NCBI RefSeq assembly: GCF_002252625.1
Contig: NZ_NQKW01000002.1
Span: 207,038 to 271,037, forward strand
Direction of reading: 5' to 3'
From: Synechococcus sp. 1G10
GTDB taxonomy: Bacteria > Cyanobacteriota > Cyanobacteriia > PCC-6307 > Cyanobiaceae
DNA: 64,000 nt
Part shown: positions 57,369-64,000 of the stretch, one piece after another
Numbering within the stretch: position 1 is the first letter of the stretch
Layout of the letters: every line of letters begins with the position of its first letter
The notes under the pieces: model-generated
Seen by the model: the letters and a program-made list of their open reading frames with translations, nothing else
Databases searched by the model: none
What the model was told of the DNA's origin: nothing
Translations under genes and position numbers: made by a program

Positions 57369-58154
57369 ATGCTGCTCCGGGCACGACTGGCCCATGCCGA
57401 CTCCGGCCAGCGGGTGGTGGAGATGAGCGCCTGGGAAAATGGCCGTTGCCTGGGCAGCGCCCTCGGGGAGGCCCCCACGGCTGAGGCCGCCGAAGACAGG
57501 GCGCTGCAGCGGCTGCTGCTGCGGCTGAAAGAGCCTGCCGGGCTGTCACATCCGATCGGTGCTCACCAGCCGGCAGCGCAGCCACATGAGCGCCCGGCTC
57601 CGCCTGCCGGTCCAGCATCAGCGCCTGCAGCGCCTTCAGCGCCTGCTCCGGCCCTGGAAGCCCCCGCGGCTCCTGGCCGGCCGGCTGCCGCGGAAGCCGA
57701 ACCGCTGGCTGATCCCGACGACTGGAGCGAGGAACTGGCCGAGCTGGAGCGGCTGCTGAGACAGCTGGGCTGGGAGCGGGAGCAGGAGTCGATCTACCTG
57801 GAGCGGGCCTTCGGGCATCCCAGCCGCAGCCGCCTGATCCGCTACGCCGATCTGCTCGCCTACCTCGGCGCCCTGCGACGGCTGGAGCCTGGGGTGGATC
57901 CGGCCCAGGCCGCCCTGCCCCTGCGCCGCGCCGACCTCCTGCGGAGCTCCGATGTGCTGCTGGCGCGGTTGGGCTGGGGAGCGGCGGAGGGGCGCGCCCT
58001 GCTGGAGCGCGACTTCAACCTGGCCAGCCGTCAGCAGCTCAGCGACGACGATCTGCTGCGCTTCAACGCACTCCTGGCCCAGCGGCTGGAAGCCCCAACC
58101 GCGCCCTGCCCGGAGCACGACATTCCTTCGCCAGCAGGGCCGGCCCCAGGCTGA
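57369..58154 (+). CDS. Hypothetical protein with two C-terminal LGW-type repeats
   Basis: 261 residues from ATG 57369. A short N-terminal domain (about 1-56) and an Ala/Pro linker (about 65-112) precede two copies of a 45-residue helical module (126-171 and 196-241): LGW.....E....L.R.F...SR..L...DLL.....L. Similar single modules are appended to some cyanobacterial DNA-binding proteins; here function is unknown. Its last 92 bases overlap the end of the convergent HExxH gene, an unusually large overlap, so one of the two C-termini may be overextended. Confidence 0.7.
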   Translation: MLLRARLAHADSGQRVVEMSAWENGRCLGSALGEAPTAEAAEDRALQRLLLRLKEPAGLSHPIGAHQPAAQPHERPAPPAGPASAPAAPSAPAPALEAPAAPGRPAAAEAEPLADPDDWSEELAELERLLRQLGWEREQESIYLERAFGHPSRSRLIRYADLLAYLGALRRLEPGVDPAQAALPLRRADLLRSSDVLLARLGWGAAEGRALLERDFNLASRQQLSDDDLLRFNALLAQRLEAPTAPCPEHDIPSPAGPAPG

Positions 58155-58965
58155 GCTGGTTCTGGTTGGCATAGGCCTCCTGCTCCAGTCGGATCTCAGT
58201 GGGGCTGGCCTTGGCATAGACGGGATCCTCCAGATTGCGCTGGCTGATCGGATCCAGCACGATCGAAAGTCCGAGCAGGCTGGGCCGGGCCCCCAGTCCG
58301 CCACGACGGCAGCTCTGGGCCACGTGAATCGCCTCGTGGTTGAGCACCCTGGCGAACTCCACGCTCCCCTTCTCGATCACATCGGGGCGGATGCGCAGGG
58401 TGCGGGCTGCCGGTTCCCACTCCCCTGCGGCCCGGGCTTTGCGGGGCGGTCCGATCACCACCTGCACCCCCGCCCGCTCGAGCATGGTCAGCAGGCTGGC
58501 GATGGCGTCGTGTTCCGCCTGGTAGCTGGGGGGATTGAGGCGCAGTGCCTCGATCTGGGCGATGGTCAGCGGTGGATCCTCGAGGCGCCTTTTGTAGAGA
58601 TAGCGGATGCGGCCGTTGCCGAGGGGCTCGGCCCGTGGCAGCCAGCTCCGATCGGCTGTCCTCAGCTGGGCCAGAAGCTCAGGCAGATCAACGCTGGTGA
58701 GCACCCGATCGCCGGGCCGCGGCGGCTGTGGACGGCTGGCAAGCACCACCTCCTGCAGCTGGATGGTGAGGTCGTGCAGAGCCAGGAGAGTGTCGTTGTG
58801 GCCTGGCTGGGGGGAGAGCAGCGCCAGGGCGGCCAGAGCGCCCCCGGCGCTGAGGAGCATGCCCATCAGCAGAGCACCGAGCCCCCCCACGGATCTTCGG
58901 GGCCTCTGGCCACTGGGGCGGCGGGCTGGGCGAGATCGGCGCGAGGGACGGCGGGCATTGCTCAT
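58063..58965 (-). CDS. Membrane-anchored HExxH protein
   Basis: 300 residues from ATG 58965. A strongly basic N-terminus (SRRSRPARRP) and one helix (about 27-50) make a type II anchor; the exported part has ILNHEAIHVAQSC-like sequence, the actual motif being NHEAIHVAQ (HEAIH, 210-214). That is the zinc-binding HExxH of metallopeptidases with an adjacent Gln-Ser-Cys. A third zinc ligand is not obvious. Probably a thylakoid or periplasmic metalloprotein; substrates unknown. Confidence 0.65.
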   Translation of the reverse strand: MSNARRPSRRSRPARRPSGQRPRRSVGGLGALLMGMLLSAGGALAALALLSPQPGHNDTLLALHDLTIQLQEVVLASRPQPPRPGDRVLTSVDLPELLAQLRTADRSWLPRAEPLGNGRIRYLYKRRLEDPPLTIAQIEALRLNPPSYQAEHDAIASLLTMLERAGVQVVIGPPRKARAAGEWEPAARTLRIRPDVIEKGSVEFARVLNHEAIHVAQSCRRGGLGARPSLLGLSIVLDPISQRNLEDPVYAKASPTEIRLEQEAYANQNQLSLGPALLAKECRAPGRARLGLPAAGPGVR

Positions 58966-59104
58966 GACGGCGCCAGGCGCACGGATGGAGGCAGGTGCTG
59001 ATGGCCTCAGGTTCTGTTCATAGCGCGTGGGATGGACCCTGGCGGCAGGCCGCGGCCGCCGCCGCCGCTTGCGAAGATCAATCTTCCTGCCTGCCTGCTC
59101 CCCG

Positions 59105-62100
59105 ATGCCCCTCACAGCCCTGGTGCGCCAGCTCGAGCAGGTGCCCCTCACCGGGGAGGTGCTTGAGCGCAGTGGGCGGCCCGAGCGTTTGCGGCTGAGT
59201 GGGGCGTCCCGGGCGGCCCGGGCGTTGATCGCCAGTGCCTTGGCCCGTCGCGGCGGCAGGCCCCTGGTGGTGATCGTGCCCACCCTGGAGGAGGCCGGCC
59301 GCTGGGCGTCACTGCTGGAGCTGATGGGCTGGCCCACAGCCCAGCTGTATCCCACCAGCGAGGGCTCCCCTTACGAACCCTTCGATCCCACCAGCGAGAT
59401 CACCTGGGGCCAGCTGCAGGTGCTCAGTGAATTGATCGACGCCACCGGCCGCTCCTGGTCGGGGGCGATCGTGGCCACGGAGCGCGCCCTGCAGCCCCAC
59501 CTGCCGCCGCCTGCAGCCCTGGCCGCCCGCTGCCTGAGCCTGCGTAAAGGCAGCAGCATCGACCTCGAGGAACTGGCCGCCACCCTCACCCGCCTGGGCT
59601 ACGAGCGGGTGCCGACGATCGAGCAGGAAGGAAGCTGGAGCCGCCGCGGCGACATCGTCGATGTGTACCCGGTGAGTGCCGAGCTGCCGGTGCGGCTGGA
59701 GTTCTTCGGGGAAGACCTGGAGAAGTTGCGGGAATTCGATCCCGCCACCCAGCGCTCCCTCGACGCGATCGAGGCGGTGCGGCTCACCCCCACGGGCTAT
59801 GCCCCGCTGATCGCTGACGCCTTGCGCGAGTCGATGCCGGAGGCGCTCACGGAGCTGCTGGGCGCTGAGGCCCTCGAGCAGTTGCTGGAGGGGGGTACGC
59901 CTGAGGGGATGCGTCGCCTGATGGGGTTGGCCTGGGAGCAGCCCGCCTCCCTGCTCGACTACCTCCCAGGCGCCACCCTGATCGCCGTGGATGAACGCCG
60001 CCAGGGACTTGCCCACGGCCAGCAGTGGTTCGACCACGCCAGCGACCACCACGCCGAGGTGAGTGCCGCGCTGCCACCGGACTGCCTGCCACCGTCGTTG
60101 CACCGGCCGGTGGCGGAAGCCCTGGCGGCGGCCGATCGCTTCGCCGGCTTCGATCTGGCCGAGCTGCACGAGAGCGACCGCCACCCCAACGCCTTCGATC
60201 TCTCCAGCCGTCCGGTGCCGGCCCACCCCAACCAGTTCGGCCGCCTGGCTGCGCTGGTGAAGGGGTATCAGCAGGAGAAGAGCCGGGTGTGGCTGGTCTC
60301 GGCCCAGCCCTCGCGGGCGGTGGCGCTGCTGGAGGAGCACGACTGCATCGCCCGCTTCGTGCCCAACCCCAATGATGTGCCGGCGATCGAGCGCCTGATC
60401 GAGCAGGCCACGCCGGTGGCGCTGAAGCTCAAGGGCACCGCCGAGCTGGAGGGGCTGCAGCTGCCGGCCTGGAAGCTGGTGCTACTCACCGACCGAGAAT
60501 TCTTCGGCCAGCACAGCCTGGCTGCCTCGGGCTACGTGCGCCGGCGCCGCAAGGCGGCCAGCCGCACGGTGGACCCCAACAAGATGCGTCCCGGCGACTT
60601 CGTGGTGCACCGCAACCATGGCATCGGCCGCTTCCTGAAGCTGGAGAAGCTGGCGATCAGCGGTGAGTCGCGCGACTACCTGGTGGTGCAGTACGCCGAT
60701 GGGCTGCTGCGGGTGGCGGCCGACCAGCTGGGCAGCCTGGGGCGTTTCCGCGCCAGCACCGACAGTCCGCCGGAGCTGAACCGCATGGGCGGGGTGGCCT
60801 GGAGCCGGGCCAAGGAGCGCGCCCGCAAGGCGGTGCGCAAGGTGGCGATGGACCTGGTGAAGCTCTATGCGGAGCGTCAGCAGGCGGCCGGCTTCCCGTT
60901 CCCCCCCGATGGCCCGTGGCAGGGAGAGCTTGAAGACTCCTTCCCCTACGAGCCCACGCCCGATCAGGTCAAAGCGATCGCGGATGTGAAGCGCGACATG
61001 GAGAAGCCCGAGCCGATGGATCGGTTGGTGTGCGGCGATGTGGGCTTCGGCAAGACGGAAGTGGCGATCCGGGCCGTGTTCAAGGCAGTGACCGCCGGCA
61101 AGCAATGTGCCCTGCTGGCGCCCACCACCGTGCTGGCCCAGCAGCACTGGCGCACGCTCAGCGAACGCTTCGCTCCTTACCCGCTCAAGGTGGCCCTGCT
61201 CAACCGCTTCCGCACCACCACCGAGCGCAAGACGATTCTTGAAGGCCTCAAGAACGGAACGGTGGATGTTGTTGTGGGCACCCACCAGCTGCTGAGCAAG
61301 GGCACCCACTTCGAGAAACTCGGTCTGCTGGTGGTGGATGAGGAGCAGCGCTTCGGGGTGAACCAGAAGGAGAAGATCAAGGCGCTGCGCAAAGACGTGG
61401 ATGTGCTCACTCTCTCCGCCACACCGATTCCGCGCACGCTCTACATGAGCCTCTCGGGGGTGCGGGAGATGAGCCTGATCACCACCCCACCGCCCCTGCG
61501 GCGCCCGATCAAGACCCACCTGGCCGCCCGCGATGAGGAGGCGGTGCGCAGCGCCATCCGCCAGGAGCTCGACCGCGGCGGCCAGGTGTTCTACGTGGTG
61601 CCGCGGGTGGAGGGGATCGAGGAGGTGGCGGGCCAGTTGCGCGAGATGCTGCCGGGCCTGAAGCTGCTGGTGGCCCACGGCCAGATGGCGGAGGGGGAAC
61701 TGGAGAGCGCGATGGTGGCCTTCAACGCCGGTGAGGCCGACGTGATGCTCTGCACCACGATCATCGAATCGGGCCTCGATATTCCGCGCGTCAACACGAT
61801 TCTGGTGGAAGACGCCCACCGCTTCGGTCTCGCCCAGCTGTATCAGTTGCGCGGCCGGGTGGGCCGCAGCGGCATCCAGGCCCATGCCTGGTTGTTCTAT
61901 CCCGGTGATGCCTCCCTGAGTGAGGCGGCGCGGCAACGGTTGCGGGCGATCCAGGAATTCGCCCAACTTGGTTCCGGTTATCAGCTGGCCATGCGCGACA
62001 TGGAGATCCGCGGCGTGGGCAATCTGCTGGGGGTGGAGCAGAGCGGCCAGATGGAGGTGATCGGCTTCGATCTCTATATGGAGATGCTGCAGGAATCGCT

Positions 62101-62668
62101 GGCTGAGATCCAGGGCCAGGACATTCCCGTGGTGGAGGAGACCCAGATCGATCTGCCGATCACCGCCTTCATCCCCGCCGACTGGATTCCCGAGAGCGAC
62201 GAGAAGATGGCCGCCTACCGCGCCGCCGCCGACTGCCGCGCCCGCGAGGAGCTGGTGCAGCTGGCCGCCGACTGGGTGGACCGCTACGGCGCCTTGCCCT
62301 CGCCGGTGGCGAGCCTGCTGCAGCTGATGGAGCTGAAGCTGCTGGCGCGGCGTTGCGGCTTCTCGCGCATCCGGCTGGAGAAGCCCAACCTCGTGCTGGA
62401 AACCCCGATGGAGGAACCCGCCTTCCGCCTGCTGCGCCAGGGTCTGCCCCAGCATCTGCACGGCCGGCTGGTGTATCAGGGCGGCGGCGGCAGCACGGCT
62501 AAGGTGCTGGCCCGGGGGCTGAATGTGCTGGCTGCCGAACGCCAGCTCGACACCCTCAAGGAGTGGCTCTCGGCCATGGCCGAGCAGATCCCCGGAGCCG
62601 ATGGCCTCACCGACGCCCAGCGGATCGAGCAGCTCAGGGCGAAGAACGAGGCGGTGCTGGTGGTGTGA
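59105..62668 (+). CDS. mfd: Transcription-repair coupling factor
   Basis: 1187 residues from ATG 59105. UvrB-like N-terminal domains ([33 protein letters not shown]), the RNA-polymerase-interacting domain near 490-570 ([20 protein letters not shown]), then superfamily II translocase: GDVGFGKTE (about 644-652), DEEQRFG (about 744), [14 protein letters not shown] and the C-terminal TRCF domain. Removes stalled RNA polymerase and recruits UvrA. Upstream in-frame codons back to 59027 have no Mfd character. Confidence 0.96.
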   Translation: MPLTALVRQLEQVPLTGEVLERSGRPERLRLSGASRAARALIASALARRGGRPLVVIVPTLEEAGRWASLLELMGWPTAQLYPTSEGSPYEPFDPTSEITWGQLQVLSELIDATGRSWSGAIVATERALQPHLPPPAALAARCLSLRKGSSIDLEELAATLTRLGYERVPTIEQEGSWSRRGDIVDVYPVSAELPVRLEFFGEDLEKLREFDPATQRSLDAIEAVRLTPTGYAPLIADALRESMPEALTELLGAEALEQLLEGGTPEGMRRLMGLAWEQPASLLDYLPGATLIAVDERRQGLAHGQQWFDHASDHHAEVSAALPPDCLPPSLHRPVAEALAAADRFAGFDLAELHESDRHPNAFDLSSRPVPAHPNQFGRLAALVKGYQQEKSRVWLVSAQPSRAVALLEEHDCIARFVPNPNDVPAIERLIEQATPVALKLKGTAELEGLQLPAWKLVLLTDREFFGQHSLAASGYVRRRRKAASRTVDPNKMRPGDFVVHRNHGIGRFLKLEKLAISGESRDYLVVQYADGLLRVAADQLGSLGRFRASTDSPPELNRMGGVAWSRAKERARKAVRKVAMDLVKLYAERQQAAGFPFPPDGPWQGELEDSFPYEPTPDQVKAIADVKRDMEKPEPMDRLVCGDVGFGKTEVAIRAVFKAVTAGKQCALLAPTTVLAQQHWRTLSERFAPYPLKVALLNRFRTTTERKTILEGLKNGTVDVVVGTHQLLSKGTHFEKLGLLVVDEEQRFGVNQKEKIKALRKDVDVLTLSATPIPRTLYMSLSGVREMSLITTPPPLRRPIKTHLAARDEEAVRSAIRQELDRGGQVFYVVPRVEGIEEVAGQLREMLPGLKLLVAHGQMAEGELESAMVAFNAGEADVMLCTTIIESGLDIPRVNTILVEDAHRFGLAQLYQLRGRVGRSGIQAHAWLFYPGDASLSEAARQRLRAIQEFAQLGSGYQLAMRDMEIRGVGNLLGVEQSGQMEVIGFDLYMEMLQESLAEIQGQDIPVVEETQIDLPITAFIPADWIPESDEKMAAYRAAADCRAREELVQLAADWVDRYGALPSPVASLLQLMELKLLARRCGFSRIRLEKPNLVLETPMEEPAFRLLRQGLPQHLHGRLVYQGGGGSTAKVLARGLNVLAAERQLDTLKEWLSAMAEQIPGADGLTDAQRIEQLRAKNEAVLVV

Positions 62669-62817
62669 ATCCCTTGGTGCGTGATTTCCTGAGCCGCTAT
62701 GTGGATGCCCGCAGTCAGCGCCTGGAGGCGTTGGCCAGTTTTGAAGCGGTCGCCGCCAGCAGCCAAGGCATCAGCCACCAACCCTGGAGCCGAGAATCCC
62801 TGTACGAACGCACCTGA
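62665..62817 (+). CDS. VapB-like antitoxin, probably N-terminally truncated
   Basis: 50 residues from a GTG whose second and third bases overlap the mfd stop. It reads [20 protein letters not shown], then FEAVAASSQ and [11 protein letters not shown]. That C-terminal FxA..S...PWSRxxLYER end is typical of small VapB-type antitoxins that precede PIN toxins. The usual N-terminal DNA-binding part is missing, apparently replaced by the mfd end, so it may be a remnant still translated by coupling to mfd. Confidence 0.55.
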   Translation: MNPLVRDFLSRYVDARSQRLEALASFEAVAASSQGISHQPWSRESLYERT

Positions 62818-63088
62818 TGCGGGTGTTCGTTGACACCAACCTCTGGTGACCCGCTAACTTCAGCGGTTACTTGGTGATGCAGAGATCACGGCTCTGCTTA
62901 CAGCCATGGCTGGCGTTGAGGTTGTCAGCACGGAGCTGAATCTAATTCTCGATGCCCATCAGATGGCGTTGCGGCACCAGCCCAGCTGGTTCGATGCTCT
63001 GAAAGTAAAAGCAGCCTTCCGCAGCGGCTGTCCGGCGCTATTCGGCAAAAATTTAAACATTAATCTCGAATGGGTAAGCTGCAGCTGA
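62817..63088 (+). pseudogene. Broken PIN-domain (VapC-like) toxin gene
   Basis: The ATG (62817) overlaps the antitoxin stop, as in vapBC operons, and encodes [10 protein letters not shown], the PIN start with its first Asp, then an in-frame TGA (62847-62849). A second frame, open from about 62862 and two bases out of phase, gives LLTAMAGVEVVSTELNLILD, HQPSWFDALKVKAAFRSG and CPALFGKNLNINLEW, i.e. the C-terminal half of a PIN domain (usual SWFDALIVxAALxSGC..LxSEDL). About 50 central residues are missing. The toxin should be inactive. Confidence 0.75.
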
Positions 63089-63404
63089 TCAATCCACTTC
63101 TTGACTGAATGGGATGTCTGCGCTGTGGGCTACCCCATCACGTCGTTGAGTATACGGAGCCGATGGCCGGGTTATGATCTATCGCACAACCAAGTAGATG
63201 GTGCATGTTCTTCGCAGGCAGGATGGCCGTCAGCGCCGACTTGCATTCATGAACCACCTGCAATGCGATTCAATTGTCAAGTCATGTACCTTGCTTATGG
63301 AGGAAGAACGAGGCGGTTAGCCCCCTCGGGACTGGCAGCTAGCCTTCCCAGCCTGTTCACACTTGAATCAGGATATCGGTCCTCAGAATTTATACCTGTG
63401 ATCA
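63089..63404. other. Non-coding, AT-richer segment in a decayed region
   Basis: No protein pattern was found in any frame. A plus-strand frame at 63101-63427 (108 codons) lacks a recognisable domain and typical local codon use. The segment is more AT-rich than the genes to the left, consistent with degraded or acquired DNA between the toxin remnant and the transposase fragment. Confidence 0.6.
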
Positions 63405-63581
63405 TCACTCCAAGAGACGTGGCCTGAGGCCCATCCTCTTGGCAATCGCGGTGCTGGTTTCGCCGCCGCAGCAGGCCAGAACGATCTGAGTGCGCTGCAC
63501 GATTGAATGCGGCAGAGTCCGTGGGTTGGCGATGCCCTGGAGCTGTTGAACTTCGTTGTCGCTTAGGACCAGCGTCGGCAT
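63405..63581 (-). pseudogene. N-terminal fragment of an IS630-family transposase
   Basis: From an ATG at 63581: MPTLVLSDNEVQQLQGIANP, then LPHSIVQRTQIVLACCGGET and STAIAKRMGL. This is the N-terminal helix-turn-helix region of IS630-type transposases. The match breaks off after RMGL near 63425, and a short unrelated tail ends in a stop at 63405. The DDE catalytic domain is absent, so it cannot transpose itself. A TTG six codons upstream is a possible alternative start. Confidence 0.8.
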
Positions 63582-63599
63582 CGGACGACCACGCGCCAA

Positions 63600-64000
63600 G
63601 TTATACCCTGGGAGACACTACTAATCGCAGCCGCTGCTGGTGACGCTTCTGGGCTACTGCGCCGACGCCCTCGTCACATTGTGCTTCTTTCCGTATGCGA
63701 TCAAGCCGTTGCGCAGCGGCGATACCTGGGGGCGAACTCCCCCTCTGCCCCCATGTCCAAGACAGAAGCGGCCAAAAATGTAGCGGTGAATACCGCTCTT
63801 GAGGATTTGCCTGGATCTTGGTCTCAAATCAGGTATCCGGGGTCTTAACTGAAGTAAAGGGCACCTCGAATAATCGGTTAAATCGGCGCCAACAAGAAAG
63901 CAGGAACCAACTCAGCCCGGCATGCCACGGCTACACCAAGGGCCTTATCGCACAGATAAATATGTTCTCTAGTCCTTCGGGAAGTTCAGCCAGCGACGGC
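63600..64000. other. Right-edge region without confident gene
   Basis: AT-richer than most of the window. At 63859 the string GGGCACCTCGAATAATCGG resembles the terminal inverted-repeat start of some IS4/IS5/IS1182-type elements, but no partner end is visible. A minus-strand frame is open from the window edge to a TAG at 63931 (PSLAELPEGLENIFICAIRP), too short to name; it may be the end of a gene outside the window. Confidence 0.35.

Noticed and set aside
60482..62461. Long minus-strand frame opposite mfd
   Set aside because: Same cause: antisense of a real, fully annotated mfd with all helicase motifs; no recognisable protein pattern.
63101..63427. 108-codon plus-strand frame near the right end
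   Set aside because: No domain, codon use unlike neighbours, overlaps the transposase fragment; more likely random in AT-richer DNA.

Overview
The window is a compact, GC-rich chromosome segment of a picocyanobacterium, most likely Cyanobium or a closely related freshwater/brackish Synechococcus. The evidence is the photosynthetic gene set (psaF-psaJ, petC-petA, petG, chlI, a high-light-inducible protein, lycopene cyclase, sbtA-sbtB), the guaB3-Yfr1-trxA and gyrA-crtL neighbourhoods typical of this clade, many cyanobacteria-only families (DUF3067, DUF3370, DUF6464, CAAD, DUF1400 hydrolase), gaps of only tens of bases and many 4-base stop/start overlaps. No rRNA, prophage or CRISPR array is visible.

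Left third (1-22 kb): a K+ channel gene cut by the window edge, a GT9 glycosyltransferase, ispD, the ldcA-ubiA pair, ppx, tRNA-Val(CAC), cobM-lgt, the cytochrome b6f genes petC-petA, tatC coupled to an NFACT/RqcH-like gene, gmk, psaF-psaJ with a terminator, tsaD, hli, a PilT-like ATPase, wecB, an HlyD-type adaptor, ychF and an SDR. Rieske (petC) carries a Tat-type anchor and lies near tatC, so supply and export of the b6f complex are neighbours.

Middle (21-43 kb): the C-terminal remnant of a methyltransferase gene, a solitary Anbu proteasome homologue, an MFS transporter, a DUF1400 hydrolase, an incomplete oligopeptide-type ABC system, hom, sufE, a secreted NikK/DUF4198-like protein, ruvC with a formyl-THF cyclo-ligase, chlI coupled to DUF3370, a class-A beta-lactamase-like protein lacking the deacylating Glu, a TrmJ-like methylase coupled to cytochrome cM, petG, rsmD-hisH-LOG, trxA, the small RNA Yfr1, guaB3, a CAAD/CURT1-like membrane protein and DUF39.

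Right part (43.7-62.7 kb): gyrA-crtL, usp, acyltransferase-GH57, a NYN-domain protein, leuA coupled to a sugar-type ABC permease, bicarbonate uptake sbtA-sbtB preceded by three 19-bp-spaced direct repeats, a GDT1/Mnx-type cation exporter, TerC, a repeat-containing hypothetical, an HExxH membrane protein and mfd.

The last ~1.3 kb differs from the rest. It holds a decayed VapBC-like toxin-antitoxin locus directly after mfd, a truncated IS630 transposase and otherwise non-coding, AT-richer DNA: a small decayed accessory patch. I found no convincing new multi-gene system. The best leads are the lone Anbu, the SbtB without its C-terminal loop and the repeats before sbtA, the Glu166-less beta-lactamase-like protein, the HEAIH membrane protein, and the decayed TA/IS tail.
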